Shown here piece by piece: positions 8,511 through 17,539 of a stretch of 64,000 nt of DNA; position 1 is the stretch's first letter, and the number at the start of each line of letters is the position of its first letter. The position numbers and the translations under genes were made by a program. Location: NCBI RefSeq assembly GCF_002959965.1, contig NZ_PREV01000026.1, positions 2,337,001-2,401,000 on the forward strand. The letters run 5' to 3'. Below the pieces are notes generated by a model, which was not told the origin of the DNA, did no database searches, and saw nothing but the letters and a program-made list of their open reading frames with translations. The DNA is from Microbulbifer pacificus. Lineage in GTDB: Bacteria; Pseudomonadota; Gammaproteobacteria; Pseudomonadales; Cellvibrionaceae.

Positions 8511-11500
8511 TTACTGAATCAGCAGGTTGAAGCCCGGCTGGATAAAAATCGTATCCGGATGGGCTATATCAGTGGTGCTCCAGTTGTTGATGTTGACCGT
8601 GCCGTTACCGGTGTAGGAGAAGAATGCGGCTCCCGGGTGCGGTGAGGAGAAGCGCGAGGTGGTCACGCCGTCGAGGCCGGTGCCGTCAATGACGATATCG
8701 TTGAACACAATATTCTGGAAACCGCCGCCGTAGCCCACCTGGATAGCGCTGCGCTGGGTGTCGTAGATGGCCACGCGGGAGATGGTGACGTTGCGGATCG
8801 AGTTGGTGGACGCCTCCAGATCGATCGCGCCACGCTCGCCATTGTACAGGTCCTGGCTGGTGCCGCTGCGGATGATGGTGCTATCGGTAAACTCTACCCC
8901 GGTATTGTCTTGGAAGTGATAGCCGGGGAATACCGTGTTCATGCGGAAGCCGGAGCCACCCACCGTGTCCACAATCAGGTTGTAGCTGGCCTTGTGACCG
9001 CTGCCACCAAAGAACGCCACCGCCGCCGCGCGCCAGTTATTCTCGATGGTGTTGTGAGTGAACAGGTTGTTCACTCCCGGTGGTGCGGCGTTGTAATTAC
9101 TGGTCCACACCGCCAGTGCATCGTCACCGTTATTGCGCAGGCTGCAGTTGCGCACGGTGCTGTTGCTGGTGCCCTGGGCGAAGTTGACCCCGTCCGCCAG
9201 GTTGTTGCGAATGCGGCTGTGTTCGATCAACAGATTCTCCGCATGGATCGCCGGGTTATGCGCATAGTCACCCACCCAGAAGCCCGCTTCGAAATGCTCG
9301 ACCCACACATTGTGAATGCGCGAGTTGTTGCCGAAGTTGTCCATAAACGCTTTGTAAATTGCATTCTGGCTGTAGCGCGAGCGCAGGTTGGAGTTCATAT
9401 ACACATGGCTGAAATCCAGTTGGCCGAGTATGCGCAGGGAGATACCGCCGCTGGCGGAGTTGGCATTGGTGAACTGGATATTGGTATGCCAGATACCGGC
9501 GCCAACAACCGTCAGGTTCTGAATCATGTTATCGGTACTGCCCACCCGCCACATATCGTTCAGGTGGAAGGTGCCCGGCGGAATGTACAGGCTCTGACCG
9601 GTGGCTACCGCCTGGTCCACGGCGTCCTCGAACGCGGCGAGATCGTCGATGCCATCATTGGCCACTGCGCCAAAGTCGGTCACCGCCACGGCATTGGCCG
9701 GGCGCGCGATTGCCGCGGGCACATGCTCGATCTCGATAAAGTCCACACCGTATTCGATAGCATCGGGACCTTTCTGAATACGGATCACATCGCCCGCCTG
9801 CAGCGGCGAATCCAGTTTCCAATGCACCTCGTCGAAACGGAACAGCGGGCGGCCGCCGCCGGGAGCATCATTGGGGTGGTCGCCGGAGAAATACTGCCAG
9901 GCGAAGTAGGAGGTCAGGTCGATGGTCTTTGCATACTGGCCATTGACGTACACATCCAGTGACCCGTTGAGCCCCATACCGTCGCCGGAGTCCGGCATGG
10001 TAAAGCGCATGGTCACCCCGGCACCACCTTCACCACTGCGCACCGTCCACTGGGTATAACTGCCACTGGCGGGCAGGGCGATATAGCTCTGTGCGCTGGC
10101 CTCGGAGGCAAGCTGACTCTGGTCAAAGGTGGGCGCACTGCGTACCACGGCACCGCCGCCGATGGTGGCGATATCCGTATCGTAACGGTAGTAGGGCATG
10201 GCCGCGCCGTGGCTGCTGTCCGGTTCCGGATGCGGCGAGCCGGAGCTGCCACCGCTGCCTGATCCTGACCCGGAGCCAGAACTCGAACCGGAGCCGGAGC
10301 TGGAGGAGCTTGAACCCGCACCGCTGGAGCTGCTCGAACTGCTGGAGCTGCTGCCAGTGCCTGAACTACCACCGGAACTGCCACCAGAGCTCGAACTTGA
10401 ACTGGAGCTGGACCCGTTCAACCCGTTGATGGTGATATGGAAATCCGGTGACTCATCTTTGATATTCACCACATTGTTGAACATGGTCAGGTTGTTGAAT
10501 TCCACACTGCCCACGGCGGGACCCTGGCCGGCTTCCGGCATGGGGTTGGACCAGATACCGAAGCCGGAGCGATTCGGATACTGCGGATCTACCTTGGCAC
10601 CGGAAATGGTGACGTTGGTAAACACCGTATCCTCGAATACATTTTCGTGCTGACTGCCGGAGTACTTGGTCTGGAACATGATGCCGTGATAGGTGGGGTC
10701 GACAATTTCCAGATCCGAAATGCGGATGCCGCGGAAGGTACTGGATGCGGAGAACAGCCACATGGCCGGAAATACCTGATCTCCCCAGAAATGCCCACCG
10801 GAACGCAGAATGGTGATGCCCTCGAAATTGGTGGTGGGGGTGTACTGGAAGCCGGTAAATGCATAGCCGAAGTCCAGTGAGCTGATGGTGACGCCGCTGT
10901 AGGTCAGGGTATCTTCCACCTGGATATTGCGGAAGGTATTGCCCTGGCCACCGTAACTGGCGAGACCGGCCGCGCGCCAGGGTGTCATGGCGGTGAGGTT
11001 TTCATACAGATTGTTCTGCACGATACCGCCGCCGTTATCCGTGGCTGCAAACAGTGCGAAGCTGTCGTCACCGGTGGAGCGTGCTTCGCTATTGAACACA
11101 TGGTTGCCGCTGGAGCCGTTGGTGAAGTTCACCCCGTCGGCGAACGTATTGCGGATACGTGCATTCCTGATCACGGTGTCGTGTACGCTCGCACCCCAGA
11201 ACATACACACCTGGTGTTCCACCCACAGGTTGTCCAGGGTCATGTTGCGCACGCCGTTGAAGTCGAACACCTTGCCCGGGCCATCGATACGGCTGACGTA
11301 ATTGCCAAAGAAACTGAAGTTGGCAAAGGTGGAACCGTTGGCGGCCTGGGATACCGCAAAACCCGCATCCGTATTCGTTTGCGAGGACGGTGTGTAAAAG
11401 CGCGTGTACCAGGGACCGGCGCCGACAATTTTCAATGGTGCCTGGGTTACCTGGAACTTGTAATTGGTCTCGTAATTGCCCGGTGGCAGATAGACACCCT

Positions 11501-13418
11501 CCGCACCGCTGCCGGCGGCGTCGGTAATCGCCTGTTGTACCGCCTGATGGGTAAAACCGTTCGGTACGACAAAGGTCCCCGGGTTCGGGTTGGGAATCGG
11601 GGATACATTTTCCAGGCTGATAAAGTCAATGGTGTACTGACTGTCATTGCCCGCGTCCTTCTGCAGGCGTATCACACTGCCCGCGGGAATCACCCGGTCG
11701 AACATCAGGTTGGCCTCGTCGTAGATATGCCGCGGCGCTCCGGCGCCGGGATTATCCTGAGGGGAGGCCTCGTTGCCGTACAGCCAGGCGTGCTTTGAGG
11801 TTAGCGGCAAGGTTTTTTCAAACTGTCCATTCACATACACGTTCAGGCTTGAGGTAATTCCGCCGCCGCCCGGTGCATCGGGAATGGAAAAGCGTGTGAC
11901 CAGGGTATTGGTGTCTTCCTCGGTGGTGAATTCTACATAGGCGCCGGTGCTGCTCAGGGTCACCGCGCTGCGGCCGGAAGCCTCACCGGCGAGATCGCCG
12001 ATGCTGCGATTGGGCGCGAGTACCTGGGCGCCGCCGCCGGTAACGCCATTTTCCGCCTGATAAATGGAGTAAAGCATGTCCGCACCGCGCACCGTGGGGT
12101 CCGGGCTGGTGCCTTCCTGCTGGGTAGTGCCGGTGACCCCAATACTGTCATCGGAGGTACCGAACTGGTTGTAGGCGCGCACCGCGTACTGGTAACTGGT
12201 GGCAGGGGTGAGTCCGCTGTCCGCGTAGGCGGTCTCTACGGTACTGCCGATTAGCAGGCCATCGCGCAGGATTTCATAACCTTCGGCCAGTGGCGCCGCA
12301 TCCCAACTCAGGAACAGAGTGGTACTGGTACCGCCGGAAATGAGCAGGTTTTGCGGTACCCCAGGCGGCACCGGATCCGGGTAACCGTGGATTTCCACCT
12401 CGGAAAACTGCCCGGCATTCCAGCCGGTATTACCGGTTACCTCGAGTCGGACATAGCGCAGTGCGGTCTCTGCGAAGCTGGCAAAGGTAGTATTGCCTGT
12501 GGCGGGATCGAAGCTGTATCCCTGCGCACCGGCCAGCGGGAAAAAGTTCACCCCGTTGTCGCTGCCGGAAATGGCAATGGTCTGGGTGCGCGCCTGCCAG
12601 GCGAAATCCGGGGGTAACTTCATGGTTACCTGGTCCACGTAATGCGTGCTGCCCAGGTCAAAGGTCGCGGACTGCGGGAAGCCGCCGCCGCTCTCCCAGT
12701 AACTGGATGCATTGCCGTCGGTCATATTGGCGGGTGGCAGATGCCCCACCGCGCTGGTCGCCGTGGCACTGGCATCTATTACCGGATAGCTGCTCGGCGT
12801 GCCGCCGCTGCTGCCGCCACTACTGCTGCTGGATGAGCTTCCCCCGGAGCTGCTTGAGCTGCTGCCGCTGTCGTCGCCGTAAATTTCCAGCTCGGATACT
12901 TGCCCCGCGGGCCAGCCGTCGTTGCCGGTCACCGTCACGCGGAGATAGCGCGCGTTGGTGCTGTTGAACGGAATATCGACCGTATTGCCGCTACCCTGAT
13001 TGAAGTGATAGCTGGCGCTGCCGACGATGGTGTTGTAACTGCCACCATCACTGCTGCCGCTCACGCTCAGGGTCTGGTTGCGGGACTCCCAGTTGCCGGG
13101 CAATTTCAACGTGATACTGGTGAGGGATTTGACACTGCCGAGATCCGCAGTGAGCGACTGCGGGAAGGCATTGTTGGTGCTCTCCCAGTAGCTCGCCTGG
13201 TTGCCATCATTGGCGTTGCCGGCGCCGTACACATCGGTATAAGACGTCGCATTCAGTTGCGCGCCCGACGCGAGATTGGTTTGTGCCTGCGCCGGTAAAA
13301 GGTAAAACAGATTCAGCAGCGCGCTGGCCGCGAGCACCGTAGCTTTCGGTTTACTCAGGTGCCCACTGGTACCTCGGTAGTGTCGCCATGAAGCATGGCT
13401 CAATCGGAATTTCATCAT
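8511..13418 (-). CDS. Multimodular enzyme with two tandem GH87-type alpha-1,3-glucanase modules
   Basis: A secreted 1,635-residue protein. Order: long signal peptide (to about 46); discoidin/F5-8C domain (47-183); poly-Ser/Gly linker; second discoidin domain (208-348); fibronectin III (350-435); beta-sandwich module (about 450-605); right-handed beta-helix (610-1010); second poly-Ser/Gly linker; second beta-sandwich (1090-1225); second beta-helix (1230-1635). Both helices carry ADGVNF followed by GDD, placing aspartates at 761/784/785 and 1409/1432/1433. The 23-24 residue spacing matches the three-aspartate pattern I recall for GH87 alpha-1,3-glucanases, whose Bacillus and Paenibacillus members also carry discoidin domains. 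I choose ATG 13418 because a GAGGA site lies just upstream and a signal peptide follows. A pectate-lyase-like helix of other specificity is the alternative. Confidence 0.8.
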   Translation of the reverse strand: MMKFRLSHASWRHYRGTSGHLSKPKATVLAASALLNLFYLLPAQAQTNLASGAQLNATSYTDVYGAGNANDGNQASYWESTNNAFPQSLTADLGSVKSLTSITLKLPGNWESRNQTLSVSGSSDGGSYNTIVGSASYHFNQGSGNTVDIPFNSTNARYLRVTVTGNDGWPAGQVSELEIYGDDSGSSSSSSGGSSSSSSSGGSSGGTPSSYPVIDASATATSAVGHLPPANMTDGNASSYWESGGGFPQSATFDLGSTHYVDQVTMKLPPDFAWQARTQTIAISGSDNGVNFFPLAGAQGYSFDPATGNTTFASFAETALRYVRLEVTGNTGWNAGQFSEVEIHGYPDPVPPGVPQNLLISGGTSTTLFLSWDAAPLAEGYEILRDGLLIGSTVETAYADSGLTPATSYQYAVRAYNQFGTSDDSIGVTGTTQQEGTSPDPTVRGADMLYSIYQAENGVTGGGAQVLAPNRSIGDLAGEASGRSAVTLSSTGAYVEFTTEEDTNTLVTRFSIPDAPGGGGITSSLNVYVNGQFEKTLPLTSKHAWLYGNEASPQDNPGAGAPRHIYDEANLMFDRVIPAGSVIRLQKDAGNDSQYTIDFISLENVSPIPNPNPGTFVVPNGFTHQAVQQAITDAAGSGAEGVYLPPGNYETNYKFQVTQAPLKIVGAGPWYTRFYTPSSQTNTDAGFAVSQAANGSTFANFSFFGNYVSRIDGPGKVFDFNGVRNMTLDNLWVEHQVCMFWGASVHDTVIRNARIRNTFADGVNFTNGSSGNHVFNSEARSTGDDSFALFAATDNGGGIVQNNLYENLTAMTPWRAAGLASYGGQGNTFRNIQVEDTLTYSGVTISSLDFGYAFTGFQYTPTTNFEGITILRSGGHFWGDQVFPAMWLFSASSTFRGIRISDLEIVDPTYHGIMFQTKYSGSQHENVFEDTVFTNVTISGAKVDPQYPNRSGFGIWSNPMPEAGQGPAVGSVEFNNLTMFNNVVNIKDESPDFHITINGLNGSSSSSSSSSGGSSGGSSGTGSSSSSSSSSSGAGSSSSSSGSGSSSGSGSGSGSGGSSGSPHPEPDSSHGAAMPYYRYDTDIATIGGGAVVRSAPTFDQSQLASEASAQSYIALPASGSYTQWTVRSGEGGAGVTMRFTMPDSGDGMGLNGSLDVYVNGQYAKTIDLTSYFAWQYFSGDHPNDAPGGGRPLFRFDEVHWKLDSPLQAGDVIRIQKGPDAIEYGVDFIEIEHVPAAIARPANAVAVTDFGAVANDGIDDLAAFEDAVDQAVATGQSLYIPPGTFHLNDMWRVGSTDNMIQNLTVVGAGIWHTNIQFTNANSASGGISLRILGQLDFSHVYMNSNLRSRYSQNAIYKAFMDNFGNNSRIHNVWVEHFEAGFWVGDYAHNPAIHAENLLIEHSRIRNNLADGVNFAQGTSNSTVRNCSLRNNGDDALAVWTSNYNAAPPGVNNLFTHNTIENNWRAAAVAFFGGSGHKASYNLIVDTVGGSGFRMNTVFPGYHFQDNTGVEFTDSTIIRSGTSQDLYNGERGAIDLEASTNSIRNVTISRVAIYDTQRSAIQVGYGGGFQNIVFNDIVIDGTGLDGVTTSRFSSPHPGAAFFSYTGNGTVNINNWSTTDIAHPDTIFIQPGFNLLIQ

Positions 13419-13707
13419 CGGTTCCTCATTGTTTTTTATCGTAGTACTGCGCTTTGTCCTGTGAACATCGTGCATTTCCCCCGCCGGGGGATTTTCGGGC
13501 TGCACGAGATTGCCCCGGTCACAGGTGCCGGACTGCAAACGTACTGCTTGAGAAATGGCCCGGGAGGGCGGAAGACGGTGAAGACGCTGCTTCGGAAAGC
13601 ATTACACGCGGGCGCGGCGTCAGTGGAATGTGGACCGGCTTGCCCCAGCGGCTTTCCGGTGGGGCGATTGGCGGCTTCCTGTGAGTGTGGATATCAACCA
13701 GCGGCCA

Positions 13708-15762
13708 TCAGGGTGTATCCGCCAGCAGGCTGATGGCCATGCCACCGCCGGGTGCCAGTTGTGCTCGCACCTTGTCGCCGGCCTTCACCCTGCGGGTTTC
13801 GATCACATAATCCTCGGGATTCTTCTGGTAGTCCGCTTTCTCCCCGTCGCGATAGATGGTGGCGGTATAGCTCAGGTCTTTGTTGAGAAAATCCAGATTC
13901 ACGGCCACCTCGCGCGCCTTCTCATCGGTAATCGCACCGACAAACCAGTCTTCACGTCCGCGGGCCTGTCGTGCGATGGCAATGTGCTCGCCGATTTCAC
14001 CGGACAATACTTTTGTGGTTTCCCAGTCGGTGGCCACATCTTTGATAAACTGAAACGCGTCAGGATATTTTGCGTAGTTCTCTGGCAGATCCGAGGCCAT
14101 TTGCACCGGCGAGTAGATCACCACATACAGCGCGAGCTGCTTGGCCAGGGTGGTGTTCACCTGGTTTTCCGGACGGCTGGGCAGGGTGATATCGAAGGTG
14201 CCGGGAGTGAAATCCATCGGGCCGGCAAGCAGTCGGGTAAACGGAATGATGGTGGTGTGATCCGGCGGGTTACCGCCGTCTTTGGACCAGGCATCGTACT
14301 CCTGACCGCGCGCTACTTCGCGGGAAATCAGGTTCGGATAGGTGCGGCGCTCACCGGTATCTTTGACGGTTTCATGCGCGACCACCATGACCTTGTGCTC
14401 AGCGGCAACCCTGGTCACCTTTTCCGCGTGCTGAACAAATTTCTGGCCGTGGTGGTAGTTGCCGTTGGTCAGCAGCTCACCGCTCTCCACATATCCGGTT
14501 TTAACCGCTTTCATGCCGTGTTTTTGCAGGAAATCGTATGCGTCCTCCAGCTGGCGCTCGTAGTTGTCGGTTTCCGATCCTGTTTCGTGGTGGCCGATGA
14601 TGTACACACCTTTCTCCGCGGCATACTTGCTGAGCAGATCGACATCGTAGTCGGGGTAGGCCTTGGTGAAATTGAATGCGGCGCCCCCGTGGTTGAACCA
14701 CTCGCCGTCCCAGCCCCAGTTCCAGCCTTCCACCAGTACTCCATCGAAACCGTTGGCGGCCGCGAAATCGATATACTTCCTGGTATTTTCTGTGGTGGCC
14801 CCGTGTTTGGGGCCCTGGTTCCAGGTGCTCTTTTCCAGATGCATCTCCCACCAGATTCCCACATATTTTCCGGGTTTGACCCAGGAGACATCACCCAGTT
14901 TATTGGGCTCGTTCAGGTTCAGGGTGAGATAGGAGGTGATCAGGTCAGTTTCCCTATCCGCAATCTGTACCGTGCGCCAGGGACTGGCGAAGGGTACCGG
15001 GGCTTCCACCTTCACCGGATTGTCCTTGTGAATGGGTACCAGTGCCGCTTTGAGGCGAGTGCCATCGCCCACGAGGTTCATGGTGGCGTAATCCTTCAAT
15101 ACCGCCTCGTGAATGGCAACGACATGGGCGGGGCTGGAGTTCGCTTTCATGGTGAAGGGGGTGTGCACCAGTTTCACCTGATCCAGTGGGGTATTCCGGG
15201 TGAGGTACTCATACTTCTCACCGGCCAGTGCGGGTGTCCACCAGCTGGAGTAATTTTCCAGCATGTTGAACTCGGTAGCCTCATCAAGAATCTCCACCTG
15301 TTCAAGGCCGGGCTGTGCTGGCACCTGATAGCGGAACGCGATACCGTCGTCATAAGCGCGGAAAATAAGGTTGAGCTTACGCGTCGCCTTCCCCTGGTCT
15401 TTCAGCGCGACGACCACTTCGTTGTAGTGGTCGCGAATGAAACGCTCTTCACCCCAGGGTTGTTCCCAGGTGGTATCGGCGCTGCGGGACTGCACGGCCT
15501 CGATAGCGAAGTTCTCCAGCATATCGGCGGCCTTGTGGAAATCGAGCCCCAGCAGGGATTCTCCTATAACGGGCTCGCCGGCGTAGCTGGCGCGATAGGC
15601 GGGCTGCCCCTTGTCGGTGAGATAGACATCCACGGAGATCGCACCCGAAGGGGACTGCAGCTTCGTCGGGAGCACCGCGTTTGCAAGTGCGTGGCTGGAG
15701 CACATTGCTACCGCCAGACTGGCAGCTGCAAATCCCGCTTTTTTTAAAAATAGATTTTTCAT
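13708..15762 (-). CDS. GH97 alpha-glucosidase (inverting, SusB-like)
   Basis: A periplasmic or secreted 684-residue enzyme with signal peptide (to about residue 28, ALA-NAV). It has an N-terminal beta-supersandwich and a TIM barrel with GFDGVLVEGWNWGWDG. Glutamates occur in HHETG (E393), AHETVKD (E464) and GQEYDAW (E488). Their spacing (71 and 24) almost matches the E439/E508/E532 set of Bacteroides SusB, so I assign it to the inverting alpha-glucoside hydrolase subgroup rather than the retaining alpha-galactosidase subgroup. It would release glucose from alpha-glucan oligomers made by the GH87-type enzyme encoded next on the same strand. A LacI-type operator lies about 100 bases upstream. 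Confidence 0.9.
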   Translation of the reverse strand: MKNLFLKKAGFAAASLAVAMCSSHALANAVLPTKLQSPSGAISVDVYLTDKGQPAYRASYAGEPVIGESLLGLDFHKAADMLENFAIEAVQSRSADTTWEQPWGEERFIRDHYNEVVVALKDQGKATRKLNLIFRAYDDGIAFRYQVPAQPGLEQVEILDEATEFNMLENYSSWWTPALAGEKYEYLTRNTPLDQVKLVHTPFTMKANSSPAHVVAIHEAVLKDYATMNLVGDGTRLKAALVPIHKDNPVKVEAPVPFASPWRTVQIADRETDLITSYLTLNLNEPNKLGDVSWVKPGKYVGIWWEMHLEKSTWNQGPKHGATTENTRKYIDFAAANGFDGVLVEGWNWGWDGEWFNHGGAAFNFTKAYPDYDVDLLSKYAAEKGVYIIGHHETGSETDNYERQLEDAYDFLQKHGMKAVKTGYVESGELLTNGNYHHGQKFVQHAEKVTRVAAEHKVMVVAHETVKDTGERRTYPNLISREVARGQEYDAWSKDGGNPPDHTTIIPFTRLLAGPMDFTPGTFDITLPSRPENQVNTTLAKQLALYVVIYSPVQMASDLPENYAKYPDAFQFIKDVATDWETTKVLSGEIGEHIAIARQARGREDWFVGAITDEKAREVAVNLDFLNKDLSYTATIYRDGEKADYQKNPEDYVIETRRVKAGDKVRAQLAPGGGMAISLLADTP

Positions 15763-15865
15763 CGCTAGGTTCCGCTGTGAAATTTCGTCGCGTGCGTAGA
15801 CACGTCTTTAATAATTTTCAGAATGACTGGATGGTAAATATTCGCTGTGTCTGCTGTCTATAGAT

Positions 15866-15879
15866 TGAAATCGTTTTCA
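15866..15879. promoter_or_regulatory. LacI-type operator upstream of GH97
   Basis: TGAAATCGTTTTCA differs from the TGAAAACGTTTTCA boxes in front of the TBDR at one position. It lies about 100 bases upstream of the GH97 start codon and is a good repressor-site candidate. Confidence 0.65.
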
Positions 15880-15941
15880 ATATTTTCATTTTCGCCGCTG
15901 TAACTGGAAGAAAAAATATTCCCGCGTTCGGACTGCAAACG

Positions 15942-15970
15942 AAAAAATCCCCGCAGCCATAGGTGCGGGG
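15942..15970 (-). terminator. Terminator of the TBDR-halogenase operon
   Basis: Read on the minus strand: stem CCCCGCA/TGCGGGG with an eight-base loop (15949-15970), followed by a run of six T at 15947-15942. It lies about 60 bases past the stop of the second halogenase-like gene and separates that operon from GH97. Confidence 0.85.
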
Positions 15971-16027
15971 AAAGGCGAAGATGACTCGAGAGAGTCTGAC
16001 ATGCACAAGGTGAACACAAGATCCGCG

Positions 16028-17539
16028 CTATGCGGCCATCGGCTTCTCCGACGGGCAGTGTTTTTGGATAAAGGAGTCATGATCCGGCAGTTGCTGGATG
16101 AAATCCTCCAGCGCCTTCCGGTAGTTGAACAGGTGGGCTCGGGTAGTCGTATAGTTGAAATTGTTGATCAGCGGCGAATAGGAATCCGGCCGCAGGCCCA
16201 TGCCTTCGCATACGGAGCGCCAGCTTACGGGTGCAAACAGCGCATCCATGGATTCAGGTAACCCGCCCTGAGCCCGAAAATATTCCAGCGTTTCGTTTAG
16301 AGAATCCGGTACCGTCATGTTCCTGCACCAGCGCCAGAAGGACGTGTCTTCGCGCTGGGTAAGGCAGTAGTGCAGTACGATAAAGTCGCGGATTTCCCGG
16401 TAATCCATCGCCATGCGGCGATTGAATTCCCGAGCCAGTACCGGGTTGCAATTCCGTTCGGGAAAGTGCCGCATAAAATGTACCATGCCGCGGGCGATCA
16501 GATGAATGGCTGTACTTTCCAGCGGCTCGATAAACCCGGAGGCGAGTCCCAGAGCCAGACAGTTGCCTTTCCAGATTTCCCGGCGCATGCCGGTCTGGAA
16601 CGGAATCACCCGCGGTTGCGTGATCGGTTTACCTTCCAGTTGCTGCATCAGGGTGGCAACCGCCTCGTCATCGCTACAGTATTCGCTGGCGTACACATAA
16701 CCGTTACCCGTGCGGTGCTGCAGGGGGATTTTCCAGCTCCAGCCTGCGGGCTGAGCCGTGGCGCGGGTATAGGGAGGTGGCGGTGCGCTATTCTCCGTCT
16801 GTACGGCAATGGCGCGGTCGCAGGGGAGATAATGGGACCAGTCTTCGTAACCGGCCTGCAGTGTCTGCTCAATCAGCAGCCCGCGAAAGCCGGAGCAGTC
16901 GATAAAGAAGTCACCGCCGACATTCCGGCCATCCTGCAGGGTTACCGCGCGGATATCACCGCTGTTTTCCTGCTGAACTTCGACAACCCGGCCTTCGGTG
17001 CGGAGCACTCCGCGTTGCTCCGCGTAGTTTCGCAGGTAGCGCGCGACGAGGCTGGCATCCAGGTGCAGTGCGTAGCGGGCTTCGGATACCGGTGTTTTGC
17101 TGGCACCCTGGGGCAGAAAAAACTTGTTGTGTTTGGCCATCACGGAACAGGCGGAGAACTCCTGCAATCCGAAATCATCCCCTTCGGCGCAGGACTTAAG
17201 CCAGTTCTGATAGAACACATACTCATCCATGTTTGCGCTGATGCTGCCGAAGGGGTGGAAGTATGATTCTCCGCGCAGTTTCCAGTCCGAGAACTGGATG
17301 CCGAGCTTGAAGCTCGCCTGGGTTTTCTGGATGAAATCTTTCTCGTCGATATTCAGTGAGTGCAGCAGTTCCAGAAACGGGGGAATGGTGGACTCCCCGA
17401 CGCCGATGGTACCGATCTCTTCTGATTCCACCAGTTCAATGCTCAGTTCATCGCGGGAAAACTGATTGCACAGCACGGCGGCGGCTATCCAGCCGGCGGT
17501 GCCACCGCCGACGATGGTGATCTTCTTCAGGGGGTTCAT
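16028..17539 (-). CDS. Tryptophan-halogenase-family flavoprotein (second of pair)
   Basis: A 503-residue FAD-dependent protein of the PrnA/tryptophan halogenase family. It shows the dinucleotide-binding VGGGTAGW near the N-terminus, GVGESTIPPF, the catalytic-type lysine in SFKLGIQF, the halogenase motif WSWKIP and the catalytic-type glutamate in EPLESTAIH. The start is ATG 17539, which overlaps the previous gene's stop as ATGA and follows a GGAGGAGG site. An earlier in-frame start would create a longer overlap. It is co-transcribed with the first halogenase and very probably the TBDR. Such clusters with TBDRs are known, but their natural substrate is not. Chlorination or bromination of a small aromatic is possible, not shown. 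Confidence 0.85.
   Translation of the reverse strand: MNPLKKITIVGGGTAGWIAAAVLCNQFSRDELSIELVESEEIGTIGVGESTIPPFLELLHSLNIDEKDFIQKTQASFKLGIQFSDWKLRGESYFHPFGSISANMDEYVFYQNWLKSCAEGDDFGLQEFSACSVMAKHNKFFLPQGASKTPVSEARYALHLDASLVARYLRNYAEQRGVLRTEGRVVEVQQENSGDIRAVTLQDGRNVGGDFFIDCSGFRGLLIEQTLQAGYEDWSHYLPCDRAIAVQTENSAPPPPYTRATAQPAGWSWKIPLQHRTGNGYVYASEYCSDDEAVATLMQQLEGKPITQPRVIPFQTGMRREIWKGNCLALGLASGFIEPLESTAIHLIARGMVHFMRHFPERNCNPVLAREFNRRMAMDYREIRDFIVLHYCLTQREDTSFWRWCRNMTVPDSLNETLEYFRAQGGLPESMDALFAPVSWRSVCEGMGLRPDSYSPLINNFNYTTTRAHLFNYRKALEDFIQQLPDHDSFIQKHCPSEKPMAA

Noticed and set aside
10200..10413. Repetitive Ser/Gly-codon tract as a possible satellite or CRISPR-like repeat
   Set aside because: It encodes the Ser/Gly linker between the two GH87-type halves. 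The same kind of linker occurs at 12790-12860 and 34985-35105. There are no spacers.
8511..13418. Pectate lyase or GH28/GH55 identity for the large beta-helix protein
   Set aside because: Beta-helix folds overlap, but the D...DD spacing, the discoidin domains and the GH97 neighbour favour GH87-type alpha-1,3-glucanase. I keep the alternative open in the entry.
15430..15450. Possible mobile-element or integration boundary around the alpha-glucan block
   Set aside because: No transposase, integrase, terminal repeats or tRNA gene are visible anywhere in the window.
13630..15747. A 705-codon open frame antisense to the GH97 gene
   Set aside because: GH97 on the other strand has a signal peptide, catalytic glutamates and an operator. 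The opposite frame lacks any recognisable domain and is a by-product of high GC content.
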